Shown in pieces: positions 42,400 to 50,190 of a DNA stretch of 64,000 nucleotides. The first letter of the stretch is position 1; each line of letters opens with the position of its first letter. The translations under genes and the position numbers were made by a program. The notes beneath the pieces are model-generated. The model saw only the letters and a list, made by a program, of their open reading frames with translations. It made no database searches and was not told the origin of the DNA. Source of the DNA: Roseiarcus sp963822215. Its GTDB lineage: Bacteria > Pseudomonadota > Alphaproteobacteria > Rhizobiales > Beijerinckiaceae. The stretch spans positions 868,001-932,000 of the forward strand of contig CAWGGX010000010.1 in NCBI GenBank assembly GCA_963822215.1, in the 5' to 3' direction.

Positions 42400-42993
42400 A
42401 TGACCGAGACGAACGCCGAACGCGCAGCCGCGACGCCCGGAGCCGCCGCGCCCGCCGAAATCCCGGAGCGCGACGCTTTCGCCGTGATCGAGGCGCTGAA
42501 CGCCGAAAACACTCAGCTGAAGGACCGCGTCCTGCGGACGCTGGCGGAGATGGAGAATCTGCGCCGCCGCACCGAGCGCGAGGTGGCGGACGCCAAGACC
42601 TATGGCGTGACAAGCTTCGCTCGCGACATGCTGACGGTGGTCGACAACCTGGCCCGCGCGCTGGAGCACCTTCCGTCCGAGGCGAGGGCAGCGGCGGAGC
42701 CGCAGATCCAGTCGGTGATCGAGGGCGTGGAACTGACCGCGCGCGATCTCGAGGCCGCGCTCGGCCGTCACGGCGTCAAGAAGCTCGACCCGAAGGGTCA
42801 GAAATTCGATCCTAACTTCCATCAGGCGATTTTCGAGGCCCCGGACGAGACGCTGCCCGCCGGCACGGTGTCGCAGGTGGTGCAGAGCGGCTGGACGATC
42901 GGGGATCGCGTGCTGCGTCCGGCGATGGTCGGCGTCTCCAAGGGCGGTCCAAAGGCCGCGCCGAAGGAAGAGCCGGCCTCCTCCGGAGACTGA
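42400..42993 (+). CDS. grpE: GrpE nucleotide exchange factor
   Basis: A 197-aa co-chaperone of DnaK. After an Ala/Glu-rich start it has a long helix (LNAENTQLKDRVLRTLAEME; NLRRRTEREVADAKTYGVTS; FARDMLTVVDNLARALEHL). The C-terminal beta domain carries DPKGQKFDPNFHQAIFEAPD and GTVSQVVQSGWTIGDRVLRP followed by AMVGVSKGG. The stop is three bases from the end of the convergent alkB gene. The DnaJ-like gene at 15517 could be a DnaK partner. Confidence 0.96.
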   Translation: MTETNAERAAATPGAAAPAEIPERDAFAVIEALNAENTQLKDRVLRTLAEMENLRRRTEREVADAKTYGVTSFARDMLTVVDNLARALEHLPSEARAAAEPQIQSVIEGVELTARDLEAALGRHGVKKLDPKGQKFDPNFHQAIFEAPDETLPAGTVSQVVQSGWTIGDRVLRPAMVGVSKGGPKAAPKEEPASSGD

Positions 42994-42996
42994 CGT

Positions 42997-43626
42997 TCAG
43001 GCGCCGGCCGGGGTCACACGCCGCAGGGTCAGGTTGATCCTGCCGCCGTCCGGCAGGAGCGTCGAGCCGCCGCGGACGATGCGGTCGACGCCGTGGAAGA
43101 CGAGCCGCGCAGGACCGCCGAAGGTCAGCGCGTCGCCGGACTCGAGCCGGAACGAGCGGGTCGGCGCATCTCGAGTGAGGCCGCCGATCCGGAAAAGAGC
43201 CGGGTCTCCGAGCGACAGCGAGACAATCGGGGCCGAAAGTTCTCGCTCGCCGCGGTCCTGGTGCAGGCCCAGACGCGCCTTCGAGTCGTAAACATTGATG
43301 AGGCAGGCCTCGGGCGGCGCGGCGCCCGGCGCAAGCTTCGCCCAGGCGGCGAGCAGGGACTTCGGGATCGGCGGCCAGGGGCGGCCGGTGTCGGGATGGA
43401 TCGGTTGGTAGCGATAGCCCGTTTCGTCCGACACCCAGCCAAGCGGGCCGCAATTGCTCATTCGGACCGAGAACGGCTTGCCGGTCTTCGGCATGCGGGG
43501 TTGATAGAGCGGCGCCTCCACGAGCGCGGCGCGGATCTCCTCGCGCAGGGCCTCCTGGGCGGCGCGGTCGAGAAATCCGGGGTAATAAGCGACGCCGGGG
43601 GCGATGGCGATGGAGGCTCCCGCCAT
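42997..43626 (-). CDS. alkB: AlkB-type 2-oxoglutarate-dependent DNA repair dioxygenase
   Basis: A 209-aa enzyme from ATG 43626, with AAGGA upstream; an earlier ATG would add 22 residues without family similarity. It removes methyl groups from 1-meA/3-meC. Motifs: MSNCGPLGWVSDETGYRYQP, CLINVYDSKARLGLHQDRGE with the H-x-D iron ligands, SLGDPALFRIGG, FGGPARLVFHGVDRIVRGG with the second iron His, and GRINLTLRRV with the 2-oxoglutarate-binding R-x5-R. No LexA or Ada box was seen near it. Confidence 0.95.
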   Translation of the reverse strand: MAGASIAIAPGVAYYPGFLDRAAQEALREEIRAALVEAPLYQPRMPKTGKPFSVRMSNCGPLGWVSDETGYRYQPIHPDTGRPWPPIPKSLLAAWAKLAPGAAPPEACLINVYDSKARLGLHQDRGERELSAPIVSLSLGDPALFRIGGLTRDAPTRSFRLESGDALTFGGPARLVFHGVDRIVRGGSTLLPDGGRINLTLRRVTPAGA

Positions 43627-43730
43627 GATCGGTTCCTTCGCTCCTTCCCTAACCGGCAGGCGCAGCGTATAGGGGGCCGAATTCCCTTTCACCCCGTGCG
43701 CGGGAAGGCGCGCGTTGCTCGAGGCGATGT

Positions 43731-44477
43731 ATGGCAGGCCACAGTCAGTTCAAGAACATCATGCATAAGAAGGGCAAGCAGGACGCGATCCGGTCCAAGC
43801 TCTTCTCCAAACTTGCCCGCGAAATCACCGTGGCCGCCAAGCTCGGCATGCCCGACCCGGCGATGAACCCCCGCCTGCGCGCCGCCGTCATCGCGGCGCG
43901 GGCGGAGAATATGCCCAAGGACAATATCGACCGCGCGATCAAGAAGGCCTCGGGCGGCGATAGCGAGAATTATGACGAGGTGCGCTACGAGGGCTACGCG
44001 CCCGGCGGCGTCGCGGTTATCGTCGAGGCGCTGACCGACAATCGCAACCGCACGGCGGGCGAGGTTCGTTCCTATTTCACCAAGGCCGGCGGGTCGCTCG
44101 CGGAAACCGGCGCGGTGTCGTTCCTGTTCGACCGGGTCGGCCTGATCGTCTTTGATCGCAAGGTCGCAGACGAGGACGCGATGCTGGAGGCCGCGATCGA
44201 GGCGGGCGCCGACGATGTCGTCTCCGGACCCGAGGAGCACGAGGTCATCACCTCTGTCGAGGCGCTGGCGGACGCGCAGAAGGCGCTGGAAGCGAAGTTC
44301 GGCGAGCCGCGCAAGGCCGCGCTCGTTTGGCGGCCACAGAACACGATTGCCGTGGACGACGAGGCGGGCGAAAAGATCCTGCGCCTGATCGGCCAGCTGG
44401 AAGACAATGACGACGTCCAGCACGTGACCGCCAATTTCGAGGTTTCGGACGCGTTGATCGCCAAGATGGAAGGCTGA
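43731..44477 (+). CDS. yebC: YebC/PmpR-family regulator (TACO1-like)
   Basis: A 248-aa protein of canonical length. Marks: MAGHSQFKNIMHKKGKQDAI, LFSKLAREITVAAKLGMPDP, NPRLRAAVIAARAENMPKDN, IDRAIKKASGG, YEGYAPGGVAVIVEALTDNR and GSLAETGAVSFLFDRVGLIV. Relatives are described either as transcription regulators (including quorum-sensing repressor PmpR) or as ribosome-associated factors easing translation. A luxI/luxR system lies about 500 bases downstream, which may be coincidence. Confidence 0.95.
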   Translation: MAGHSQFKNIMHKKGKQDAIRSKLFSKLAREITVAAKLGMPDPAMNPRLRAAVIAARAENMPKDNIDRAIKKASGGDSENYDEVRYEGYAPGGVAVIVEALTDNRNRTAGEVRSYFTKAGGSLAETGAVSFLFDRVGLIVFDRKVADEDAMLEAAIEAGADDVVSGPEEHEVITSVEALADAQKALEAKFGEPRKAALVWRPQNTIAVDDEAGEKILRLIGQLEDNDDVQHVTANFEVSDALIAKMEG

Positions 44478-44636
44478 GCTCCCGTGCGGCGCCGCCAGGG
44501 CGCTGCGGACCGCCTCGCGTCGGGTTGGGAAGCGCGCTCAGACCCAGCAGCAGTGCAGGCCGCCCCACGGACCGCGCCGGCAACGGCGGTCGGGTCCACA
44601 GTAACCCTAGAAGCGCGGGAGCGGCGGGCCCCAACC

Positions 44637-44786
44637 TCAGCGGCGCCAGCGCCACGGCCGGTTCGGATGCCAATCGGACGGCGCGGACAGGGTGAAGGCG
44701 GAACACGGCGTGGACGACGCGGCGACCATCAGCGTCGCGCCGGCAAGCGTTACGAGCGCGGCGCGCGGGACGCAACACGAGGTCAT
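44637..44786 (-). CDS. Possible small secreted protein
   Basis: A 49-aa frame from ATG 44786 with GGAG nine bases upstream. It has a signal-peptide-like start (CCVPRAALVTLAGATLMVAA, cleavage near SSTPCSA-F) and a short tail ending PNRPWRWRR. After the stop the same frame continues with Trp/Gly/Cys-rich sequence broken by stops, as if a longer small exported protein had decayed. The rest of the 44478-44984 gap shows nothing else. Confidence 0.35.
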   Translation of the reverse strand: MTSCCVPRAALVTLAGATLMVAASSTPCSAFTLSAPSDWHPNRPWRWRR

Positions 44787-44984
44787 GCGGCTCTGCTCCC
44801 GACGCCCCTCAGTCCGTCCGATCCAATGCGCTTGCCGCTGAACCGGTCCTGAACACGGACTCGGGCGGAGGCCCGCGGAAACCACCGCGCTGTCGGCCTT
44901 TTTATCGACCGGCGTCAAGCATTTCAGAAGCTTGCGCCCCGCCTTAGCGGCGTTCGCGAAAACGCGCGGCCAACTCTCCGGCCG

Positions 44985-45809
44985 CTATTCCACCATGGCC
45001 TCGTCCGCGTTGTTCCCCTCCACCTCGCTCCGCATCAGCGAGGTCGCCGGGATCGCGCCGCTTGCCACCGCCACCGCAACGGCATGCGTCAGGTTGATGC
45101 AGTGAAGCTTGTGGCGAGCGGTGTCGAGGTGGCTCTTCACGCTGCCGAAGGATAGGTCCAGAATATCAGCGATCTCCTGGTAGGTCTTCCCTCGCGCGGC
45201 CCAGATCAGACACTGTTCTTCCCGCCGCGACAAGGTTACTCCGCGCGCCGGCAGCTTTCCACTTTTGTTCGCTGCAGAATCGATCAAGACAGACAAGAGT
45301 TGAAGCCTGGCCATGTTGGCGCTCTTGTACGCCAGCCATTCCGCATGCGAATGTTCGCTCGAGAAGGAAACCAGAGAAAATATGCCTCTCCTGTTCCTTA
45401 CCGGAATGGATAACCCATTCCTCCCCATGCCGAAGTTCACGGCATCCTCAAAAAACCCACGAGACGAAGGGTTGTCCCGCGGCACGACTTCCCAGTCAAA
45501 CGGAAGCAATGCATTGGACCCGTGCGCGATCACCGGGTCAATGTTGACATATTGCTTCAGGAAGTAGCGCGACTGCCATTCCGGCGAATAGGTCACGATT
45601 GCGGTGAACAGGCTGCTGTCGGTACTTTTGTTCGAGGCCAGTCGGAGATAGGCGATGTGTCGCACGCCAATCTCGGTCGCGATCAACTTCAGTATCGTAA
45701 CAAGATCCTGCTCATTGTATCCGAGTATCGCATCCGTAAGCCGCAGGGCAGCAGAGTCGATATGCTCGGTTGACGCGGCTGCGTCACGAACGATAGCCGA
45801 ATACGCCAA
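44985..45809 (-). CDS. LuxR-family acyl-homoserine-lactone receptor/regulator
   Basis: A 274-aa quorum-sensing regulator. The N-terminal autoinducer-binding domain has YSPEWQSRYFLKQYVNIDPV (W, Y, D, P residues that line the AHL pocket) and PFDWEVVPRDNPSSRGFFED before FGMGRNGLSIPVRNRRGIFS. The C-terminal GerE/LuxR HTH is LSRREEQCLIWAARGKTYQE, IADILDLSFGSVKSHLDTAR and HKLHCINLTHAVAVAVASGA. GC is lower than in core genes. It is last in a luxI, small gene, luxR row, with its start overlapping the small gene by 26 bases. Confidence 0.93.
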   Translation of the reverse strand: MAYSAIVRDAAASTEHIDSAALRLTDAILGYNEQDLVTILKLIATEIGVRHIAYLRLASNKSTDSSLFTAIVTYSPEWQSRYFLKQYVNIDPVIAHGSNALLPFDWEVVPRDNPSSRGFFEDAVNFGMGRNGLSIPVRNRRGIFSLVSFSSEHSHAEWLAYKSANMARLQLLSVLIDSAANKSGKLPARGVTLSRREEQCLIWAARGKTYQEIADILDLSFGSVKSHLDTARHKLHCINLTHAVAVAVASGAIPATSLMRSEVEGNNADEAMVE

Positions 45810-46029
45810 GGGTCACCTCGTCACGCGCATGAGCAACTAGCCAAGAAGCGGCAGGATCGATCTTTCCGCTCAAATTCGAGCACAACTCAAGCAGGTCGAC
45901 GCAAACATACATCAGCTTATATACGTCTGAACCCGACAGGTTGACACCCTCGACAGTGATCCCAAACTTGCTTTCCTCTGGGCGAGACACCACCGCCTGC
46001 CCTTCAAGCACTTTTACTCTCTTTGCCAT
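45784..46029 (-). CDS. Small unknown protein encoded between luxI and luxR
   Basis: An 81-aa protein from ATG 46029, preceded by GGGAGAAG. Sequence: MAKRVKVLEGQAVVSRPEES, KFGITVEGVNLSGSDVYKLM, YVCVDLLELCSNLSGKIDPA, then ASWLVAHARDEVTLGVFGY. It looks like a compact alpha/beta protein, with no signal peptide or DNA-binding motif I recognise. It overlaps the start of luxR, so translation is coupled and a role in the circuit is likely. Small genes next to luxI homologues are known in Methylobacterium (tslA/tslB), but I cannot claim homology. Confidence 0.7.
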   Translation of the reverse strand: MAKRVKVLEGQAVVSRPEESKFGITVEGVNLSGSDVYKLMYVCVDLLELCSNLSGKIDPAASWLVAHARDEVTLGVFGYRS

Positions 46030-46187
46030 TGTCTTCTCCCGCTCGCAAAACCCGGGGACATTCTGCTTACGTAAGGGGAGACAGGCAAGTGGCACATATG
46101 GTGAGAACATATCAAGTACGGAAGGGCGAGCTTGATCGGGGGACTCTCCGCCGGCGCGCATCGGGGTCCCCCGGAGGTCGACCGCGC

Positions 46188-46829
46188 TCAGGCGAAGACG
46201 AACTCCTTGGCCCCCGGGGCCAGCACTGAATCGCCCATCCCGAGCGTCACGCGGTAATCGGCCAGCCGGACCGGGTCGGGCTCGAACAGGCCGGCGTACG
46301 CCATGACGTCGCCGATGCGCTGCGGCTTTCCGATGATCTGCGGCGGGCAGCCGGCCACTCTGAGCACACGAAGGATGCGTGCGTCGAACACCGAGACGAT
46401 CTGGGTCAGGCCGGCCAGTTGGCAGACCTCGCCGATGCCTGCGATCAGTTCGCTAAGCACATAATTGACGCCGTTGTGCATCCGGTCCGGCTGGCCTTCC
46501 GCACTCACGGCGCAGATGCGCGAGCTTTCCCAAATCGTCGCGCTTTCGATCACCTCGCCCTCTTCCAGCAATTGCGGAAAGACGTCGCGCAGCATGTTGG
46601 GACCGGTGGTCGGCAGAAGCCTGAGCGAGCCCCAGTACTGCTCCGTCTTGGGATCGACCGACACCAGATAGAGCGGGTTCAGGTCGTCGAACCGATCCCG
46701 CTCGTAGCCGTCCTTGACGGCCACTTCCCAGCCAAGGCGGGTCCAGAACGTGTCGGCCCGATTGCGGAACATGGCGTCCATCTCCCGCGGGAAGCACGAG
46801 GCGACGGACCCTTCGATAAGCTTCAACAT
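46188..46829 (-). CDS. LuxI-family acyl-homoserine-lactone synthase
   Basis: A 213-aa autoinducer synthase. Conserved residues appear in order: MFRNRADTFWTRLGWEV (R-x(3)-F-x(4)-W), ERDRFDDLNPLYLVSVDPKT (E-x-D-x-F/Y-D), GSLRLLPTTGPNMLRDVFPQ, and ATIWESSRICAV (W-E-x-S-R). The C-terminal part (LTQIVSVFDARILRVLRVAG) forms the acyl-chain pocket, whose preference cannot be read by eye. The gene precedes the small gene and luxR on the same strand. Its 266-base leader is AT-rich, but I could not find a convincing lux-box palindrome. Confidence 0.93.
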   Translation of the reverse strand: MLKLIEGSVASCFPREMDAMFRNRADTFWTRLGWEVAVKDGYERDRFDDLNPLYLVSVDPKTEQYWGSLRLLPTTGPNMLRDVFPQLLEEGEVIESATIWESSRICAVSAEGQPDRMHNGVNYVLSELIAGIGEVCQLAGLTQIVSVFDARILRVLRVAGCPPQIIGKPQRIGDVMAYAGLFEPDPVRLADYRVTLGMGDSVLAPGAKEFVFA

Positions 46830-47095
46830 GACGACACCCCTCCAACGCTACGTTCGAGTTCGCCGCCGGGCTTGCCGGTCCTCCGCCCCGTCCCGGCATT
46901 CGGCGGTGCCGGGGCGGCGAGCGGCTTACGGCCGCCGGCTGCTGTTTCTGTTTTGTTCTAGTGCGAATTCGAAGGCCTTTCGATCAACGAATTCGGCTTA
47001 GAGAGCAGGAAAGCTCAGTTCTTGATCAGGCGCTGGCCATGCGGATATACACGGACAGGTGGATTAAATCTGTCGTGAAACGTAAAATCGTCACC

Positions 47096-47446
47096 CTAGG
47101 AGTGTTTTACGGCATGTGTATTGATGGTATGGAAATTATGACTTATGCTATTCTCCAACTGTTCCGATCGAAGTTTTTCCTCTCCTTCCAGAAAGCGGAT
47201 TTCGATCGGCTGGCGCACGTCCGTCGGCAGGAACAGTTCGATGACGCGTAGGCGCCCGCGGCGGTCGACGAACACGGCGCGCTTCTTCGCGCCGACGACG
47301 GCTCTGGCTTCCGAATTGCAGTCGGCGTCGGCGACGGGGGTCTCGGTGTGGCGACGCGGCAGCCCCCAACGCCGGGGCGCTGCGGTAAGGCGCGACCAGA
47401 GGCTCGGCCTTGGGCTCGCATTTGCGGAAACGGCGACGGTAGTCAT
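47096..47446 (-). CDS. Unknown protein upstream of luxI
   Basis: A 116-aa frame from ATG 47446 (MTTVAVSANASPRPSLWSRL). GGAGGAG overlaps the codons just before, giving a good ribosome binding site. The N-terminal half is Arg/Pro-rich. The C-terminal half looks folded (GAKKRAVFVDRRGRLRVIEL; FLPTDVRQPIEIRFLEGEEK) and ends in an AT-rich tail. I do not recognise it. It lies between the luxI block and the next unknown pair, all on the minus strand. Confidence 0.55.
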   Translation of the reverse strand: MTTVAVSANASPRPSLWSRLTAAPRRWGLPRRHTETPVADADCNSEARAVVGAKKRAVFVDRRGRLRVIELFLPTDVRQPIEIRFLEGEEKLRSEQLENSISHNFHTINTHAVKHS

Positions 47447-47511
47447 GTGCTCCTCCATTGGTTTTGTTGGAAAGGAACCGGCCGCAGGGAGGCAGCCGGG
47501 ATTCGGGCGGC

Positions 47512-48093
47512 TCACGACCTCTCCTTCGTGACCCCCAACAGATCGCCCAAGAGGTCGAGTCCGACCCTGAGCCGGTCGGTAAGGACGGCGTCGGCGCGCC
47601 ACGGGGTGACGAGTTCGGGAACGAAGCCGCGACATTCGCGCACGCCCGCGCCTTCGATGACGATGCGGATGACGATCGGCCAAGCGGCCGGCCCGACGCG
47701 ATCCTCCGCCTTGCGCATCTTGTCGCGGGCGTGCAGCGCCGCCTCGGCCTGCGGCAGGCCGGGGCGAGGCCCGAAGCCGGTCGCGCCCATCCGCTCGGGA
47801 GCGACGGCGCGCAGAGAGTCGAGTTGCGCCCGCTGATGGGTGCGGCGCAGCGACTCGCCGATCAGCCAGCGGATGTCGTTGAGCTTGGGATCGTGCGGCG
47901 CCAGCACGCGGTTCGCCCGCATCACGTCGAACGGATCGAGGATACGGCGGACGCGATCGGCGTCTCGGGTGGGCGTTTCGCCCGCCTCGCGGGCCCGGGC
48001 GAGCCGCTCGGGTGTTGCGTCGAGCCTTTCCTGCACCCTGTCGGCAAGACTCTTCGGGGAGCGAGGCGGCGATTGTGAGGACTTTGCGCTCAT
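47512..48093 (-). CDS. Unknown protein, possibly DUF6456-like
   Basis: A 193-aa frame from ATG 48093, whose ATGA overlaps the stop of the upstream small gene. After a basic start (SQSPPRSPKSLADRVQERLD) it has FDVMRANRVLAPHDPKLNDI and GESLRRTHQRAQLDSLRAVA. ALHARDKMRKAEDRVGPAAW, PIVIRIVIEGAGVRECRGFV and TDRLRVGLDLLGDLLGV follow. This helical pattern (an RxRxxxALD-type dimer helix, then a C-terminal R-LxxGLDxL helix) recalls the DUF6456 domain of alphaproteobacterial replication/regulatory proteins, but only weakly. No function is assigned. Confidence 0.6.
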   Translation of the reverse strand: MSAKSSQSPPRSPKSLADRVQERLDATPERLARAREAGETPTRDADRVRRILDPFDVMRANRVLAPHDPKLNDIRWLIGESLRRTHQRAQLDSLRAVAPERMGATGFGPRPGLPQAEAALHARDKMRKAEDRVGPAAWPIVIRIVIEGAGVRECRGFVPELVTPWRADAVLTDRLRVGLDLLGDLLGVTKERS

Positions 48094-48317
48094 TCGGCGA
48101 GCTCCGCGCAGAGTTGGGCCGGGGACGTACACCAGGAGGCGTCCGGGACGGGACAGACGAGCCTCACGGCCAGCCTGCTGGGGAGAGGCACGTCCGGCGG
48201 GGGCCTCCCGTGCGCGCGCCGAAGGTCGGCGAGATGGGCGGCCGAGGCGCGAGCCCCCTCCGTTCGCGCCGTCTCGGTCTTCGCCCGCCTGCGGCGTGGC
48301 GACTTGGTCTTGGTCAT
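48090..48317 (-). CDS. Small basic unknown protein coupled to the downstream gene
   Basis: A 75-aa frame from ATG 48317 beginning TKTKSPRRRRAKTETARTEG and ending DASWCTSPAQLCAELAE. Its TGA overlaps the ATG of the 193-aa gene, so the two form an operon. It is divergent from the S24-type repressor gene, sharing a 217-base AT-rich control region with a good promoter. It might belong to an old prophage or regulatory cassette. Confidence 0.55.
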   Translation of the reverse strand: MTKTKSPRRRRAKTETARTEGARASAAHLADLRRAHGRPPPDVPLPSRLAVRLVCPVPDASWCTSPAQLCAELAE

Positions 48318-48391
48318 AGCAGCCCCTTCAGTTCCAGGTTCCGGGCTAGCGGCCGTCTTCGAGCCGTCATCTCGTGTTCTTGTTTCGTCCT

Positions 48392-48420
48392 ATATTCTGT
48401 ATTTCCAAACTATCAGTCAA
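48392..48420 (-). promoter_or_regulatory. Probable promoter of the 48.3-47.5 kb operon
   Basis: On the minus strand TTGACT, a 17-base spacer and GAATAT lie about 75 bases before the ATG at 48317, in an AT-rich stretch. The neighbouring S24-type regulator, transcribed the other way, is a natural candidate to act here. Confidence 0.45.
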
Positions 48421-48534
48421 CATTTTGCATTTTCGGGATTGCTGTTTTTCGGAAATCGTGGTTAATCACAAAAGCCGTTGGGCGTCGCCGATTCGGGGGC
48501 GCGCAAATTGCGCCGGACGCCAACGCAACAAGGG

Positions 48535-49128
48535 ATGGAGCACGTGACCGTCGACTGGATCCGCGCCGGCCTCAAGCACACCGGCAAAACCCGCAGCGGC
48601 CTCGCTAAGGCGCTCGGCCGCTCGCCTTCCGCGGTAACCGATCTACTGAACGGACATCGCCGGCTGCGCGCCGACGAGATTCCGATCGTGGCGGAGTATC
48701 TCGGCATTGAGCCGCCCCGTCCGCTCGGGGGCGGCGGCAAGCCGATCCAACCGAAGGCGCCGCTGGTCGGCTATGTCGGCGCAGGCGCGGTCGCTCATTT
48801 CTACGCCGAGGGCCAGGGGCCGTTCGACGACGTCGACGCCCCGATCGGCGCCAAGCCGAACACGGTGGCGGTGCAGATCCGCGGGCACTCGCTGGGAGCC
48901 CTGTTCGACAACTGGCTGGTGTTCTACGACGACGTCCGCGACCCGCCGGACGATGGCCTCATCGGACGCATGTGCGTGTGCGGGCTGACCGACGGGCGCG
49001 TTCTGATCAAGGCGCTGAAGCGGAGCCAGCAGACGGGCCTGTGGAACCTCTTGTCCAACACCGAGCCGCCAATCTACGATGTCGGTCTCGACTGGGCGGC
49101 GCCGGTGCGCGAGATGCGGCCGAGGTAG
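48535..49128 (+). CDS. HTH/S24 peptidase-fold repressor (CI/LexA-like)
   Basis: About 197 aa from ATG 48535; a GTG nine bases later, with AAGGG at better spacing, is equally possible. N-terminal HTH: AGLKHTGKTRSGLAKALGRS and SAVTDLLNGHRRLRADEIPI. C-terminal S24 fold: PLVGYVGAGAVAHFYAEGQG, VQIRGHSLGALFDNWLVFYD with the expected Ser, and VLIKALKRSQQTGLWNLLSN with the expected Lys. The Ser has Leu instead of Met after it, so self-cleavage is not assured. It resembles phage-type repressors and stands divergent from the unknown operon. Confidence 0.8.
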   Translation: MEHVTVDWIRAGLKHTGKTRSGLAKALGRSPSAVTDLLNGHRRLRADEIPIVAEYLGIEPPRPLGGGGKPIQPKAPLVGYVGAGAVAHFYAEGQGPFDDVDAPIGAKPNTVAVQIRGHSLGALFDNWLVFYDDVRDPPDDGLIGRMCVCGLTDGRVLIKALKRSQQTGLWNLLSNTEPPIYDVGLDWAAPVREMRPR

Positions 49129-49288
49129 CGCAACCCGCGCCTCGGCTTGGCGGAAACGGGATCCCTCACTCTGGCGGCCTGCCCCGGCAGTCGGAGCGAC
49201 GCCGAAACGTTTGAGGCGGCCCCGTGCGGTCATGATTGTCTCGCGCATCGCAGCGCCGGGCCGAACGCGCGCTCGATGGGGAAATCTG

Positions 49289-50086
49289 GTGCGAAGGGAT
49301 TATCAGACAATTCGGATTGACGACCGCGGCGAAGCGCAGTGGCTGACGCTGAACCGCCCCGAGGCGCTCAACGCGATCACGACTGAGATGGTCGAGGAGC
49401 TTGACGACTATTTTGGCGGGCTTGTCCGGGACCGGACCTGTCGAGTGGTGGTCATGCGCGGGGCGGGCCGGGCTTTCTGCGCCGGGCTCGACATCAAGGC
49501 CTTCGGCCGGGGCGACGCGCCGTTCGGCGGCGGGTTCGGTTTTCAAGGCTTTATCGCCGACGTTTATGTGAAGATGCATCGCTGCCCGCAGCCGATCGTC
49601 GCCCTCGTCCATGGCGCGGCCACGGGCGGCGGATTCGCCTTCGCGCTCGCCGCCGACATCCGTATCGCCGGCGAAAGCGCGCGGATGAACGCAGCGTTTA
49701 TCCGCCTCGGTCTTTCCGCCTGCGACGTGGGCGTCAGCTATTTCTTGCCGCGCACCGTGGGCCGTTCGGTCGCCTTCGACCTCATGCTGACCGGCCGCTT
49801 CATCGACGCGCGCCGGGCGCTCGCGACAGGCCTCGTATCCGAAGTCGTGCCCGACGACCGGCTCGAAGAGACAGCCCAAGGTTACGTCGAGGACATGCTC
49901 GCGACTTCGCCGATGGGCTTGCGCCTCACCAAGGAGGGGCTGAACCTCGCGATCGACGCGCCGAGCCTCGAGGCGGCGATGGCGATCGAGAACCGCAACC
50001 AGACGCTTTGCGCCGGCACGGACGATTTCGCAGAAGGCATGCGCGCCTTTCTCAAGAAGCGGAAGCCCGTCTATCGAGACGCCTGA
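49289..50086 (+). CDS. Enoyl-CoA hydratase/isomerase family protein
   Basis: About 265 aa from GTG 49289 with GGGGA upstream; an ATG at 49232 would add 19 residues. Crotonase-fold marks: AQWLTLNRPEALNAITTEMV, MRGAGRAFCAGLDIKAFGRG (oxyanion loop), LVHGAATGGGFAFALAADIR, AAFIRLGLSACDVGVSYFLP (where hydratases usually have a catalytic Glu this has Ser/Asp), and FIDARRALATGLVSEVVPDD. The substrate is uncertain and, given that substitution, the activity need not be hydration. Confidence 0.88.
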   Translation: MRRDYQTIRIDDRGEAQWLTLNRPEALNAITTEMVEELDDYFGGLVRDRTCRVVVMRGAGRAFCAGLDIKAFGRGDAPFGGGFGFQGFIADVYVKMHRCPQPIVALVHGAATGGGFAFALAADIRIAGESARMNAAFIRLGLSACDVGVSYFLPRTVGRSVAFDLMLTGRFIDARRALATGLVSEVVPDDRLEETAQGYVEDMLATSPMGLRLTKEGLNLAIDAPSLEAAMAIENRNQTLCAGTDDFAEGMRAFLKKRKPVYRDA

Positions 50087-50190
50087 GCCGCCACGACCCC
50101 GCTTCGGCGCCCAAGATTGACATGGGACCGCAGAACGACGCATTCGACGCCGACCGCCGATCCCAACGAGCGAGGAAACCTGGCCGACCC

